DNA of 64,000 nucleotides from Klebsiella michiganensis (GTDB lineage Bacteria; Pseudomonadota; Gammaproteobacteria; Enterobacterales; Enterobacteriaceae). Position 1 is the first letter of the stretch. The number at the start of each line of letters is the position of its first letter. Below the pieces are notes generated by a model, which did not search any database, was not told where the DNA came from, and saw only the letters and a list, made by a program, of their open reading frames with translations. The stretch covers positions 124,001 to 188,000 of the forward strand of contig NZ_PRDB01000014.1 of NCBI RefSeq assembly GCF_002925905.1. Reading direction: 5' to 3'. The position numbers and the translations under genes were made by a program. Positions 48,391-61,409 of this stretch are shown here, in pieces.

Positions 48391-49623
48391 ATGGGAATTA
48401 ACGAAATCATCATGTACATCATGATGTTCTTTATGCTGATTGCCGCCGTGGACAGGATCCTGTCGCAGTTTGGCGGCTCGGCGCGCTTTCTCGGCAAGTT
48501 TGGCAAAAGCATCGAAGGATCCGGCGGCCAGTTCGAAGAGGGGTTTATGGCGATGGGCGCGCTGGGCCTGGCGATGGTCGGGATGACCGCGCTGGCGCCG
48601 GTACTGGCGCACCTGCTCGGGCCGGTGATAATTCCGCTGTATGAAATGCTCGGCGCCAACCCGTCGATGTTCGCCGGAACGCTGCTGGCCTGCGATATGG
48701 GCGGCTTCTTCCTCGCTAAAGAGCTGGCGGGCGGCGACGTGGCGGCGTGGCTCTATTCCGGCCTGATCCTCGGGGCGATGATGGGGCCGACGCTGGTGTT
48801 CTCCATTCCGGTCGCGCTCGGCATCATCGAGCCCTCCGACCGCCGCTACCTGGCGCTGGGCGTGCTGGCCGGGATCGTCACGATTCCAATCGGCTGCATC
48901 GCCGGCGGCCTGGTGGCCATGTACTCCGGCGTGGAGATTAACGGACAGCCGGTGGAGTTCACCTTCGCGCTGATCCTGATGAATATGATCCCGGTGCTTA
49001 TCGTCGCGGTGCTGGTGGCGCTGGGGCTGAAGTTTATTCCGGAAAAAATGATCAACGGCTTCCAGATTTTCGCCAAATTTCTGGTGGCGCTGATCACCAT
49101 CGGCCTGGCGGCGGCGGTCATCAAGTTCCTGCTCGGCTGGGATCTGATCCCGGGGCTCGACCCGATCTTTATGGCTCCCGGCGACCAGCCCGGCGAGGTG
49201 ATGCGCGCTATCGAAGTTATTGGTTCGATCTCCTGCGTGCTGCTCGGCGCTTATCCGATGGTGCTGCTGCTGACCCGCTGGTTTGAAAAGCCGCTGATGC
49301 GCGTCGGTAATCTGCTGAAAATCAACAATATGGCTGCCGGCGGGATGGTGGCGACGCTGGCCAACAACATCCCGATGTTCGGCATGATGAAGCAGATGGA
49401 TACCCGCGGCAAAGTCATCAACTGCGCGTTCTCCGTCTCCGCCGCTTTCGCGCTGGGGGACCACTTAGGCTTCGCCGCCGCCAACATGAACGCCATGATC
49501 TTCCCGATGATCGTCGGCAAGCTGATCGGCGGCGTCACCGCCATTGGCGTAGCGATGCTGCTGGTGCCGAAAGATGAAAACGCACCGGCGGCGGCGAAAA
49601 CCGAAGCGGAGGCGCAATCGTGA
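48391..49623 (+). CDS. eutH: Ethanolamine permease EutH
   Basis: EutH is an inner-membrane protein of about ten to eleven helices that aids ethanolamine entry at low external concentration. The 410-residue protein starts MGINEIIMYIMMFFMLIAAV and shows the conserved LLACDMGGFFLAKELAGGD, NNIPMFGMMKQMDTRGKVIN and AFALGDHLGFAAANM segments. It overlaps eutA by four bases. Confidence 0.95.
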   Translation: MGINEIIMYIMMFFMLIAAVDRILSQFGGSARFLGKFGKSIEGSGGQFEEGFMAMGALGLAMVGMTALAPVLAHLLGPVIIPLYEMLGANPSMFAGTLLACDMGGFFLAKELAGGDVAAWLYSGLILGAMMGPTLVFSIPVALGIIEPSDRRYLALGVLAGIVTIPIGCIAGGLVAMYSGVEINGQPVEFTFALILMNMIPVLIVAVLVALGLKFIPEKMINGFQIFAKFLVALITIGLAAAVIKFLLGWDLIPGLDPIFMAPGDQPGEVMRAIEVIGSISCVLLGAYPMVLLLTRWFEKPLMRVGNLLKINNMAAGGMVATLANNIPMFGMMKQMDTRGKVINCAFSVSAAFALGDHLGFAAANMNAMIFPMIVGKLIGGVTAIGVAMLLVPKDENAPAAAKTEAEAQS

Positions 49624-51023
49624 AAACTCGCCAGCTGCTGAGCGTCGGTATCGATATCGGCACCACCACCACTCAGGTGATCTTCTCCCGCCTTGAGCTG
49701 GTTAACCGTGCGGCGGTGTCGCAGGTGCCGCGCTACGAATTCATCAAACGCGAAATTAGCTGGCAAAGCCCGGTCTTCTTTACCCCGGTTGATAAGCAGG
49801 GCGGTCTGAAGGAGACCGAACTCAAGGCGCTGATTCTGGCGCAGTACCAGGCCGCCGGGGTTGCCCCCGAATCGGTGGACTCCGGGGCGATCATTATCAC
49901 CGGCGAAAGCGCGAAAACCCGCAACGCAAGGGCGGCGGTGATGGCGCTCTCGCAGTCGCTCGGCGACTTTGTGGTGGCCAGCGCCGGGCCGCATCTGGAA
50001 TCGGTGATTGCCGGTCACGGCGCCGGGGCGCAAACCCTTTCTGAACAGCGGATGTGCCGGGTGCTGAACATTGATATCGGCGGTGGTACTTCAAACTACG
50101 CGCTGTTTGAAGCGGGAAAAATCAGCGCCACCGCCTGCCTGAACGTTGGCGGGCGCCTGCTGGAGACCGACGGCCAGGGGCGGGTGGTTTATGCGCATCA
50201 GCCGGGACAAATGATCGTCGATGAGGTTTTTGGCGCAGGCGCCGATGCGCGCGCGTTGAGTGCTTCGCAGTTAGCGCAGGTAGCGCGGCGGATGGCGGAG
50301 CTGATCGTCGAAGTTATCGACGGCACGCTCTCTCCGCTGGCGCAACGGCTGATGCAAACCGGCCTGCTGCCCGCAGGCGCGGTACCCGAGGTGATAACCC
50401 TTTCCGGCGGAGTGGGCGAGTGCTACCGCAATCAGCCTGCGGATCCGTTCTGTTTTTCTGATATTGGGCCACTGTTGGCCACGGCGCTGCATGAGCATCC
50501 GCGGCTGCGGGAGATGAACGTGCAGTTCCCGGCGCAAACCGTACGCGCCACGGTGATTGGCGCCGGCGCGCACACGCTCTCGCTTTCTGGCAGCACCATC
50601 TGGCTGGAGGGGGTTCAGCTCCCGCTGCGCAATCTGCCGGTGGCGATCCCGCTTGATGAAGCCGATCTGCTGAGCGCCTGGCAGCAGGCGCTGATGCAGC
50701 TCGATCTGGATCCGGGATCGGATGCTTACGTGCTGGCGCTCCCTGCTTCGTTGCCGGTGCGCTACGCCGCCCTGCTGGTGGTGATTGACGCGCTGCTGGC
50801 TTTTGTCGCGCGCTTTCCCAACCCGCATCCCCTGCTGGTGGTGGCCGAGCAGGACTTTGGCAAAGCGCTGGGCATGCTGCTGCGCCCACAGCTGCAACAA
50901 CTCCCGCTGGCGGTCATCGATGAGGTGAGCGTACGGGCGGGGGACTATATCGACATTGGTACGCCTCTTTTTGGCGGATCGGTTGTGCCGGTGACGGTGA
51001 AATCACTCGCATTTCCTTCCTGA
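49620..51023 (+). CDS. eutA: Ethanolamine ammonia-lyase reactivase EutA
   Basis: EutA exchanges damaged cobalamin from the EutBC lyase for fresh adenosylcobalamin with ATP. The 467-residue protein has an ASKHA-type fold with GIDIGTTTTQVIFSRL (about 11-26), ITGESAKTRNA, and NIDIGGGTSNYALF (about 150-163). Its length equals that of E. coli EutA. The stop is 11 bases before the eutB start. Confidence 0.95.
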   Translation: MKTRQLLSVGIDIGTTTTQVIFSRLELVNRAAVSQVPRYEFIKREISWQSPVFFTPVDKQGGLKETELKALILAQYQAAGVAPESVDSGAIIITGESAKTRNARAAVMALSQSLGDFVVASAGPHLESVIAGHGAGAQTLSEQRMCRVLNIDIGGGTSNYALFEAGKISATACLNVGGRLLETDGQGRVVYAHQPGQMIVDEVFGAGADARALSASQLAQVARRMAELIVEVIDGTLSPLAQRLMQTGLLPAGAVPEVITLSGGVGECYRNQPADPFCFSDIGPLLATALHEHPRLREMNVQFPAQTVRATVIGAGAHTLSLSGSTIWLEGVQLPLRNLPVAIPLDEADLLSAWQQALMQLDLDPGSDAYVLALPASLPVRYAALLVVIDALLAFVARFPNPHPLLVVAEQDFGKALGMLLRPQLQQLPLAVIDEVSVRAGDYIDIGTPLFGGSVVPVTVKSLAFPS

Positions 51024-51034
51024 GGGAACGACTT

Positions 51035-52395
51035 ATGAAACTAAAGACCACATTGTTTGGCAATGTTTATCAGTTTAAGGATGTAAAAGAGGTGCTGGCT
51101 AAAGCCAACGAACTGCGTTCGGGGATGTGCTGGCGGGGGTGGCGGCGGAAAGTTCGCAGCAGCGCGTGGCGGCGAAGCAGGTGCTCTCCGATATGACGGT
51201 CGCCGATATTCGTAACAATCCGGTGATTCCTTATGAAGAGGACTGCGTGACGCGCCTGATTCAGGATGACGTCAACGAAACCGCCTATCAGCGGATTAAA
51301 AACTGGACCATCAGCGACCTGCGCGAATACGTGCTTAACGATGAGGTCACCAGCGATGACATCGCGTTTGTACGCAAAGGGCTGACCTCAGAAGTGGTGG
51401 CGGCGGTGGCGAAGGTCTGCTCCAACGCCGACCTGATCTACGGCGCGAAGAAAATGCCGGTGATTAAAAAAGCCAACACCACCATCGGCCTGCCGGGCAC
51501 CTTTAGCTGCCGCCTGCAGCCGAACGATACCCGCGATGATGTGCAGAGCATTGCCGCGCAAATCTACGAGGGGCTCTCGTTCGGCGCGGGCGATGCGGTG
51601 ATCGGCGTTAACCCGGTAACCGATGACGTAGAAAACCTGACCCGCGTCCTCGATACCGTCTACGGCGTTATCGACAAGTTTAATATCCCGACCCAGGGCT
51701 GCGTGCTGGCGCACGTCACCACCCAGATTGAAGCGATCCGTCGCGGCGCGCCGGGGGGGCTTATTTTCCAGAGCATCTGCGGCAGCGAAAAGGGGCTAAA
51801 AGAGTTCGGCGTGGAGCTGGCGATGCTCGATGAAGCGCGGGCGGTCGGCGCCGAGTTTAACCGTATCGCCGGAGAGAACTGCCTGTACTTTGAAACCGGG
51901 CAGGGCTCGGCGCTGTCGGCCGGCGCGAACTTCGGCGCCGACCAGGTGACGATGGAGGCGCGCAACTATGGCCTGGCGCGGCACTACGATCCGTTCCTCG
52001 TCAATACCGTGGTGGGCTTTATCGGGCCGGAGTACCTCTATAACGATCGGCAGATTATTCGCGCCGGTCTTGAAGATCACTTTATGGGCAAGCTGAGCGG
52101 CATCTCGATGGGCTGCGACTGCTGCTACACCAACCATGCCGACGCCGACCAGAACCTCAATGAAAACCTGATGATTCTGCTCGCCACCGCCGGCTGCAAC
52201 TACATCATGGGCATGCCGCTCGGCGACGACATCATGCTCAACTATCAGACCACCGCGTTTCACGACACCGCTACCGTCCGTCAGTTGCTGAATCTACGGC
52301 CGTCGCCGGAGTTCGAACGCTGGCTGGAAACCATGGGCATTATGGCAAACGGTCGTCTGACCCAACGGGCGGGCGATCCGTCACTGTTCTTTTGA
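51035..52395 (+). pseudogene. eutB: Ethanolamine ammonia-lyase large subunit, frameshifted near codon 30
   Basis: EutB is the catalytic, cobalamin-binding barrel subunit that deaminates ethanolamine to acetaldehyde. The ATG at 51035 reads MKLKTTLFGNVYQFKDVKEV and then LAKANELRSG, as in E. coli. After TCGGG the expected GATGTGCTGGCG is shifted by a missing base at 51121-51124, and the frame ends at TGA 51194-51196 after 53 residues. The other frame resumes with VLAGVAAESS and runs intact to 52395, including GTFSCRLQPNDTRDD and CGSEKGLKEFGVELAM. Restoring one base gives 453 codons, the normal length. Deleting the C of TCGGGCGATG (the E. coli sequence) reproduces the observed bases. A GTG at 51127 could start a protein lacking about 31 residues. 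A sequencing error is possible. Confidence 0.88.
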
Positions 52396-52415
52396 TGACG
52401 CGGGGATGACACATG

Positions 52416-53309
52416 ATGGATCAAAAGCAGATTGAAGAAATTGTACGTAGCGTGATGGCGTCAATGGGACAACCGCAGACGGCAGCAGCAGCGCCTGAGG
52501 CGACGGTGACGAAGTGCGCCAGCCGGTGCGAGGTCGCGGCGGAGAGCTGCGCGCTGGATTTAGGTTCGCCAGAGGCGAAAGGCTGGATTGGCGTGCAGCA
52601 GCCGCATCGTGCGGAAGTGCTGGCCGAACTGAAGCGCAGCACCGCAGCGCGCGTGTGTACCGGCCGCGCCGGTCCGCGTCCGCGCACCCTCGCGCTGCTG
52701 CGCTTCCTCGCCGACCACTCGCGCTCCAAGGATACGGTGCTGAAAGAGGTACCGGAGGAGTGGGTGAAAACCCAGGGATTGCTGGAGGTGCGCTCCGAAA
52801 TTAGCGACAAAAACCTCTACCTGACGCGCCCGGATATGGGCCGTCGGCTGAGTCCGGAGGCGATTGACGCGCTGAAGGCGCAGTGCGTGGCGAATCCTGA
52901 CGTTCAGGTGGTGGTATCCGATGGCCTCTCTACCGACGCGATTACCGTCAACTATGAAGAGATCCTGCCGCCGCTGCTGTCGGGCCTGAAGCAGGCCGGA
53001 CTGAAGGTCGGTACGCCGTTCTTCGTCCGCTACGGGCGGGTCAAAATTGAAGATCAGATTGGCGAAATTCTCGGCGCTAAGGTGGTCATCCTGCTGGTAG
53101 GCGAACGTCCGGGGCTGGGGCAGTCGGAAAGCCTCTCCTGTTACGCCGTGTATTCGCCGCGCGTGGCGACCACCGTCGAAGCGGACAGGACCTGTATTTC
53201 CAATATTCACCAGGGCGGCACGCCCCCGGTAGAAGCCGCGGCGGTGATTGTCGATTTGGCCAAACGCATGCTGGAGCAGAAGGCTTCCGGCATCAACATG
53301 ACTCGGTAA
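52416..53309 (+). CDS. eutC: Ethanolamine ammonia-lyase small subunit EutC
   Basis: EutC is the small subunit of the lyase and carries the signal for packing it into the microcompartment. The 297-residue protein starts [18 protein letters not shown], an amphipathic encapsulation-type helix, then the conserved [35 protein letters not shown] and [17 protein letters not shown]. An ATG at 52413 is also possible. The gene is intact although eutB, its partner, is broken. Confidence 0.95.
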   Translation: MDQKQIEEIVRSVMASMGQPQTAAAAPEATVTKCASRCEVAAESCALDLGSPEAKGWIGVQQPHRAEVLAELKRSTAARVCTGRAGPRPRTLALLRFLADHSRSKDTVLKEVPEEWVKTQGLLEVRSEISDKNLYLTRPDMGRRLSPEAIDALKAQCVANPDVQVVVSDGLSTDAITVNYEEILPPLLSGLKQAGLKVGTPFFVRYGRVKIEDQIGEILGAKVVILLVGERPGLGQSESLSCYAVYSPRVATTVEADRTCISNIHQGGTPPVEAAAVIVDLAKRMLEQKASGINMTR

Positions 53310-53318
53310 GGAGGCATC

Positions 53319-53978
53319 ATGCCTGCATTAGATTTAATTCGCCCTTCGGTGACGGCCATGCGCGTGATTGCCTCAGTGAATGACGGCTTTGCCCGCGAGC
53401 TTAAATTACCGCCGCATATACGTAGCCTCGGACTCATCACGGCGGATTCGGATGATGTGACTTATATTGCCGCTGACGAAGCGACAAAACAGGCGATGGT
53501 GGAAGTGGTCTACGGTCGTTCTCTTTACGCCGGCGCGGCCCACGGCCCTTCGCCAACCGCAGGTGAAGTGCTGATTATGCTGGGCGGCCCGAACCCGGCG
53601 GAAGTGCGCGCCGGTCTGGATGCGATGGTGGCGCATATCGAAACTGGGGCCGCGTTCCAGTGGGCCAACGATGCCGAAGATACGGCGTTTCTGGCGCACG
53701 TGGTGTCGCGTACCGGCTCTTATCTCTCGTCTACCTCCGGCATTGCGCTGGGCGATCCGATCGCTTATCTGGTGGCGCCGCCGCTGGAGGCGACCTTCGG
53801 TATCGATGCGGCAATGAAATCGGCCGACGTGCAGCTGGTGACCTACGTGCCGCCGCCGTCGGAAACCAACTATTCCGCCGCCTTTTTGACGGGAAGCCAG
53901 GCCGCATGTAAAGCCGCCTGTAACGCCTTTACCGATGCCGTTCTGGATATTGCCCGTCATCCAATCCAGCGCGCGTAA
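53319..53978 (+). CDS. eutL: Trimeric shell protein EutL
   Basis: EutL is a tandem-BMC trimer with a gated central pore that binds ethanolamine. The 219 residues equal E. coli EutL, starting [20 protein letters not shown] and with [20 protein letters not shown] in the first domain and [20 protein letters not shown] in the second. GGAGGCATC precedes the ATG. Confidence 0.96.
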   Translation: MPALDLIRPSVTAMRVIASVNDGFARELKLPPHIRSLGLITADSDDVTYIAADEATKQAMVEVVYGRSLYAGAAHGPSPTAGEVLIMLGGPNPAEVRAGLDAMVAHIETGAAFQWANDAEDTAFLAHVVSRTGSYLSSTSGIALGDPIAYLVAPPLEATFGIDAAMKSADVQLVTYVPPPSETNYSAAFLTGSQAACKAACNAFTDAVLDIARHPIQRA

Positions 53979-53988
53979 GGGGGAAGCG

Positions 53989-54471
53989 ATGATCAACGCC
54001 CTGGGATTACTGGAAGTGGACGGCATGGTGGCCGCCGTTGACGCGGCGGATGCAATGCTGAAGGCGGCCAACGTGCGGCTGCTCAGCCATGAGGTTCTTG
54101 ACCCCGGCAGGCTGACGCTGGTGGTGGAAGGCGACCTGGCGGCGTGCCGGGCGGCGCTGGATGCCGGTAGCGCTGCGGCGCAGCGTACGGGGCGCGTTAT
54201 CAGCCGTCGGGAGATTGGACGTCCGGAAGAGGATACCCAGCGGCTGATCGCCGGTTTTCAACGGCTGCCGCAAACGCCGGAGCCGCCGGTGGTCGTGGAA
54301 TCCTCAGAACCCTTGCTGACGCTGCTCTCTTCCACGCGTCAGGGAATGACGGCAGGGGAGGTGGCCGCCCATTTCGGCTGGTCGCTTGAAGAGGCCAGGA
54401 AGGCGCTGGAGCAGCTCTTTTCTACCGGAGCGTTGCGTAAACGCAGTAGTCGCTATCGCTTAAAAAATTAA
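53989..54471 (+). CDS. eutK: Shell protein EutK with C-terminal helix-turn-helix
   Basis: EutK has one BMC domain (about 1-85, INALGLLEVDGMVAAVDAAD) joined to a basic winged-helix-like tail (about 105-160, LLSSTRQGMTAGEVAAHFGW), which may bind nucleic acid. The 160 residues are slightly fewer than in E. coli (166). The ATG at 53989 follows AAGGGGGAAGC. Confidence 0.94.
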   Translation: MINALGLLEVDGMVAAVDAADAMLKAANVRLLSHEVLDPGRLTLVVEGDLAACRAALDAGSAAAQRTGRVISRREIGRPEEDTQRLIAGFQRLPQTPEPPVVVESSEPLLTLLSSTRQGMTAGEVAAHFGWSLEEARKALEQLFSTGALRKRSSRYRLKN

Positions 54472-54519
54472 CCAGTCGGAGGTGCCGGGAACGCGAAAGC
54501 GCTCCCGGTTTATCAGATC

Positions 54520-55572
54520 ATGAAAAAGAAAAAACCGGCCAACCTGCACCATCTTTATCATGAAGCATTACCCGAAGACGTTAAACTGACGCCGATGGTC
54601 GAGGTGGACAACGTCCATCAGCGGCGGACCACCGATGTCTATGAACATGCCCTGACGATTACCGCCTGGCAGCAGATTTACGATCAGCTGCATCCGGGGA
54701 AATTTCACGGTGAATTTACCGAAATCCTGCTCGATGATATTCAGGTCTTTCGCGAATATACCGGCCTGGCGCTGCGTCAGTCCTGCCTGGTGTGGCCGAA
54801 CTCCTTCTGGTTCGGTATTCCGGCAACCCGCGGCGAGCAGGGGTTTATTGGCTCACAGTGTCTCGGCAGCGCCGAAATCGCCACCCGACCCGGCGGCACC
54901 GAGTTTGAGCTCAGCACGCCGGATGATTACACCATTCTGGGCGTAGTGATCTCGGAGGATGTCATTTCCCGCCAGGCCAGCTTCCTGCATCACCCGGAGC
55001 GGGTGCTGCATATGCTGCGTAACCAGTCGGCGCTGGAGGTCAAAGAGGAGCACAAGGCGGCGCTGTGGGGCTTTGTGCAGCAGGCGCTGGCGACGTTTAG
55101 CGAGAATCCGGAGAACCTTCATCAGCCCGCGGTGCGTAAGGTGTTGGGCGATAATCTCCTGCTGGCGATGGGGGCGATGCTGGAGGAGGCGCAGCCGATG
55201 ATTACCGCCGAGAGCATTAGCCACCAGAGCTATCGGCGTCTGCTTTCCCGGGCGCGGGAGTACGTGCTGGAGAATATGTCGGAGCCGCTGACGGTTCTCG
55301 ATTTATGTCAGCAGCTGCACGTCAGCCGCCGTACGCTGCAAAACGCCTTTCACGCCATTCTGGGGATCGGGCCGAACGCCTGGCTGAAGCGCATTCGTTT
55401 AAACGCGGTGCGCCGGGAGCTGATTAGCCCGTGGTCGCAGAGCACGACGGTTAAGGATGCGGCGATGCAATGGGGATTCTGGCACCTGGGCCAGTTCGCT
55501 ACCGATTATCAGCAGCTGTTCGCCGAGAAACCGTCGCTGACGCTGCATCAGCGGATGCGGCAGTGGGCGTGA
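54520..55572 (+). CDS. eutR: AraC-family activator EutR
   Basis: EutR activates the eut operon when both ethanolamine and adenosylcobalamin are present. The 350 residues equal E. coli EutR. The C-terminal AraC helix-turn-helix pair is at about 245-345, including [20 protein letters not shown] and the second-helix region [18 protein letters not shown]. It is the last gene of the operon, 48 bases after eutK, so readthrough gives positive feedback. Confidence 0.96.
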   Translation: MKKKKPANLHHLYHEALPEDVKLTPMVEVDNVHQRRTTDVYEHALTITAWQQIYDQLHPGKFHGEFTEILLDDIQVFREYTGLALRQSCLVWPNSFWFGIPATRGEQGFIGSQCLGSAEIATRPGGTEFELSTPDDYTILGVVISEDVISRQASFLHHPERVLHMLRNQSALEVKEEHKAALWGFVQQALATFSENPENLHQPAVRKVLGDNLLLAMGAMLEEAQPMITAESISHQSYRRLLSRAREYVLENMSEPLTVLDLCQQLHVSRRTLQNAFHAILGIGPNAWLKRIRLNAVRRELISPWSQSTTVKDAAMQWGFWHLGQFATDYQQLFAEKPSLTLHQRMRQWA

Positions 55573-55579
55573 TGACGAT

Positions 55580-55686
55580 CTATTTACCGGATGGCGATTC
55601 GCGCCGTCATCGCAGGCCTGATAAGCGTAGCGCCATCAGGCAAAACGGCGCCGTATCTGGCCTGCGAACCGCACTATCAGGTAACG
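55580..55686. repeat. REP between eutR and hemF
   Basis: GCCTGAT (55616-55622) and ATCAGGC (55635-55641) flank AAGCGTAGCGCC, the classic enterobacterial REP form. ACCGGATGGCG and further palindromic parts lie around it. The REP separates two convergent genes. Confidence 0.85.
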
Positions 55687-57461
<1,775 letters not shown>

Positions 57462-57672
57462 TCGGCCTGAATTGCAAACAAGTGGTAATCGATGTTATAT
57501 CGTATCGTCTTTTCTGATACGACCATTCAAAATAAGAATTGTTTTACTTTTCATTTCAATACATGACAGAGTCATAGTATGCCATTTTTTGCGGCTCATT
57601 GCGCCTGATATTGGCTATCGGGCACAATCACGCCATAATCTCTGTTTTTAACCGTCAATGGTGGGGAATACC

Positions 57673-58098
57673 ATGGAGATACGCGTTTTTCGCCAGCAAG
57701 ATTTCGAAGAGGTCATCACCCTGTGGGAGCGTTGCGATCTCCTTCGCCCATGGAACGATCCGGAAATGGATATTGAACGTAAGCTGAACCACGATGCCAG
57801 CCTGTTTCTGGTCGCCGAAGTTAACGGTGAAGTGGTTGGCACGGTGATGGGCGGTTATGACGGGCATCGCGGGTCTGCCTACTATCTTGGCGTGCATCCT
57901 GAATATCGCGGTCGCGGTATTGCTAATGCGCTGCTTAATCGGCTGGAGAAAAAGCTGATCGCCCGCGGCTGTCCGAAAATAAATATTATGGTTCGCGAAG
58001 ATAATGACGTGGTGCAGGGGATGTACGAACGCCTTGGCTATGAGCATTCAGACGTGCTGTGCCTCGGCAAGCGCTTAATTGAAGATGAAGAATACTGA
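57673..58098 (+). CDS. ypeA: GNAT acetyltransferase YpeA
   Basis: The 141-residue protein is a single GNAT domain matching E. coli YpeA. The acetyl-CoA binding motif is [20 protein letters not shown] (about 75-94), with [14 protein letters not shown] near the end. The start [11 protein letters not shown] at 57673 is chosen by homology over 57658. It overlaps yfeZ by 14 bases. The natural substrate is not known. Confidence 0.94.
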   Translation: MEIRVFRQQDFEEVITLWERCDLLRPWNDPEMDIERKLNHDASLFLVAEVNGEVVGTVMGGYDGHRGSAYYLGVHPEYRGRGIANALLNRLEKKLIARGCPKINIMVREDNDVVQGMYERLGYEHSDVLCLGKRLIEDEEY

Positions 58099-58534
58099 GT
58101 TTATCCCCGCCGATTTCGATACCCACGGCCGCCTGCGTTTGCCGTTTCTCTTTTGGTGCGTGCTGCTGCTTCAGGCGCGGACGTGGGTGCTATTTCTGAT
58201 GGCCGGCGCGTCACGCCAGCAGGGCGACGCGCTGCTGAATCTGTTTTATCCGGACCACGATAATTTTTGGCTGGGATTGCTCCCCGGCATTCCGGCGGTG
58301 CTGGCGTTTATCATTAGCGGGCATCGTCAGCGCTTCCCCCGGCTCTGGCCCATGATGCGCTGGCTGCTGGTGCTTTCCCAGCTCTTGCTGTTGGTCTGGC
58401 AACCGCTGTTGTGGATGAGCGGCGAGTCGCCTTCGGCGGTGACCATCGGCCTGCTGGCGGCGGATCTTTACGCGCTCTGGTGGCTGTTAAGCAGCCGTCG
58501 GCTGAAAGCCTGTTTTCGCGAAGAACAGGTTTAA
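58085..58534 (+). CDS. yfeZ: Inner membrane protein YfeZ (DUF2919)
   Basis: The 149-residue protein has four predicted membrane helices (about 18-42, 63-80, 93-115 and 119-138) and starts [20 protein letters not shown], conserved in E. coli YfeZ. The ATG at 58085 lies inside ypeA, so the genes are coupled. Its function is unknown. Confidence 0.9.
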   Translation: MKNTEFIPADFDTHGRLRLPFLFWCVLLLQARTWVLFLMAGASRQQGDALLNLFYPDHDNFWLGLLPGIPAVLAFIISGHRQRFPRLWPMMRWLLVLSQLLLLVWQPLLWMSGESPSAVTIGLLAADLYALWWLLSSRRLKACFREEQV

Positions 58535-58597
58535 CGGCACTTTTTGCCGATCGCGTACTCCAACTTGCGTTGAATACATCAGAAAGGACACTCAGTC

Positions 58598-59173
58598 ATG
58601 AAATCGCTACGTTTACTTCTCTGCGCACTACCGCTGGCTTTAACCGGCTGCTCAACGATGAGCTCGGTGAACTGGTCGGCGGCTTATCCGTGGAACTGGT
58701 TTGGTTCCTCTATGGAGGTGAGCGAACAGGGCGTAGGCAACCTGACGGCGTCAACGGCGCTGAGCGAGCAGGCGATCGGCGACGCGCTCGGCAGCAGCTA
58801 CCGCCTGCGCAGCGGCATGAAAACGGCTAACGGCAATATTGTGCGCTATTTCGAAGCGTTAAAAGATGACAAGGTCGCGCTGACCATCAACGGCGAGAGC
58901 GGGACTATTAGCCGCATCGACGTGCGCGATAGCAATATCAAAGCCGCCAGCGGCGTGAAAATCGGTACCCCGTTCAGCGATATCTACAGCAAAGCGTTTG
59001 GCAACTGCCAGAAAGCCAGCAACGATAACGGTGCCGTGGTGGAGTGCAAGGCCGAGGGTAGCCAGCATATCAGCTATGCCTTCACCGGCAACTGGAGCGG
59101 CCCTGAAGAGCTAATGCCCTCCGACGACACGCTGAAAAACTGGAAGGTGAGCAAGATTATCTGGCGTCGCTAA
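58598..59173 (+). CDS. yfeY: Lipoprotein YfeY
   Basis: The 191-residue protein has a lipoprotein signal, MKSLRLLLCALPLALTGC with the lipobox LTGC at Cys18, and DUF1131 (RpoE-regulated lipoprotein) features as in E. coli YfeY. GAAAGGACACTCAGTC precedes the ATG. Membrane anchoring is predicted; the role is unknown. Confidence 0.92.
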   Translation: MKSLRLLLCALPLALTGCSTMSSVNWSAAYPWNWFGSSMEVSEQGVGNLTASTALSEQAIGDALGSSYRLRSGMKTANGNIVRYFEALKDDKVALTINGESGTISRIDVRDSNIKAASGVKIGTPFSDIYSKAFGNCQKASNDNGAVVECKAEGSQHISYAFTGNWSGPEELMPSDDTLKNWKVSKIIWRR

Positions 59174-59218
59174 TTTGATCTGAAGTGATTCGAGGTCCTG
59201 AAAAAGCGGGTACAATAG

Positions 59219-60166
<948 letters not shown>

Positions 60167-60392
60167 GATCTCCGCCAAACCCTCTCCCCGCAGGGAGAGG
60201 GGACCGTTCGGCGCGGCCGGCAGGCGTCGAACGTTTTCCGGTTCTGCATGCGTGATTCAGATAAGCTTTGCCATTCCCTTATTCTCTTTTCGACTTCCAA
60301 ATCGCCAAACGGTATATAAAACCGTTACTCCTTTCATAGCCGTTATAAATATGATGATCAGCAGAAAATCATCATATTGATAAGGGTGCGCA
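60167..60392. promoter_or_regulatory. yfeX-cysP intergenic region with hairpin and cys promoter
   Basis: CCTCTCCC and GGGAGAGG at 60181-60200 form an eight-base stem, a common enterobacterial intergenic motif, without a T-run. The AT-rich half 60270-60380 has AACGGTATATAAAACCGTT (60308-60326) and should hold the CysB-activated promoter. I cannot place a CysB site with certainty. In E. coli ucpA, murRQP and yfeW lie here. Confidence 0.5.
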
Positions 60393-61409
60393 ATGGCCGT
60401 TAAATCACTAAAAAAAGGATATCTGGCGCTGGCTGCTTCTGTGCTGCTGGTCGCGCAGGCGCAGGCGACGGAATTGCTGAACAGTTCCTACGATGTTTCC
60501 CGCGAGCTGTTTGCCGCCCTTAACCCGCAGTTCGAACAGCAGTGGGCGAAAGATAACGGCGGCGATAAGCTGACGATTAAACAATCTCATGCCGGGTCAT
60601 CAAAACAGGCGCTGGCGATTCTGCAAGGGCTGAAGGCTGACGTGGTGACCTACAATCAGGTGACCGATGTCCAGATTCTGCACGACAAAGGCAAGCTGAT
60701 CCCCGCCGACTGGCAAAGCCGTCTGCCGAATAACAGCTCGCCGTTTTACTCCACCATGGGCTTCCTGGTGCGTAAAGGCAACCCGAAGAATATCCACGAC
60801 TGGAATGACTTAGTGCGTTCCGACGTGAAGCTGATTTTCCCGAACCCAAAAACCTCCGGCAACGCGCGTTACACTTATTTAGCGGCGTGGGGCGCGGCGG
60901 ACAAGGCTGACGGCGGCGATAAAGCGAAAACCGAGCAGTTCATGACCCAGTTCCTGAAAAACGTCGAAGTGTTTGATACCGGCGGTCGCGGGGCTACCAC
61001 GACCTTCGCCGAGCGCGGTCTGGGCGATGTGCTGATCAGCTTCGAATCGGAAGTGAATAACATCCGCAAACAGTATGAAGCGCAGGGCTTTGAGGTGGTT
61101 ATCCCGAAAACCAACATCCTGGCCGAGTTCCCGGTGGCGTGGGTGGATAAAAACGTCCAGGCCAACGGTACCGAGAAAGCGGCAAAAGCCTATCTCAACT
61201 ACCTGTACAGCCCGCAGGCGCAGACCATCATTACCGATTACTACTACCGCGTGAATAACCCGGACGTGATGAACAAACTGCAAGATAAATTCCCGCAGAC
61301 CGAACTGTTCCGCGTGGAAGATAAATTTGGCTCCTGGCCTGATGTGATGAAAACCCATTTTGCCAGCGGCGGTGAGCTGGACAAACTGCTGGCGGCGGGG
61401 CGTAAGTAA
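60393..61409 (+). CDS. cysP: Thiosulfate-binding periplasmic protein CysP
   Basis: CysP delivers thiosulfate or sulfate to the CysUWA ABC importer. The 338-residue protein has a signal peptide (about 1-25, ending AQAQA before [14 protein letters not shown]) and the family segments [40 protein letters not shown] and [20 protein letters not shown] that shape the anion site. Its stop overlaps the cysU ATG. Confidence 0.96.
   Translation: MAVKSLKKGYLALAASVLLVAQAQATELLNSSYDVSRELFAALNPQFEQQWAKDNGGDKLTIKQSHAGSSKQALAILQGLKADVVTYNQVTDVQILHDKGKLIPADWQSRLPNNSSPFYSTMGFLVRKGNPKNIHDWNDLVRSDVKLIFPNPKTSGNARYTYLAAWGAADKADGGDKAKTEQFMTQFLKNVEVFDTGGRGATTTFAERGLGDVLISFESEVNNIRKQYEAQGFEVVIPKTNILAEFPVAWVDKNVQANGTEKAAKAYLNYLYSPQAQTIITDYYYRVNNPDVMNKLQDKFPQTELFRVEDKFGSWPDVMKTHFASGGELDKLLAAGRK

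Noticed and set aside
47887-49464. 525-codon antisense frame across eutG, the REP and eutH
   Set aside because: The translation is rich in H, R and Q, as expected of antisense to GC-rich genes, and it crosses three unrelated features.
51127-52395. eutB as a normal gene starting at GTG 51127
   Set aside because: The upstream 29 codons from 51035 match the known EutB N-terminus in another frame, so the short form is the result of a frameshift and not the native start.
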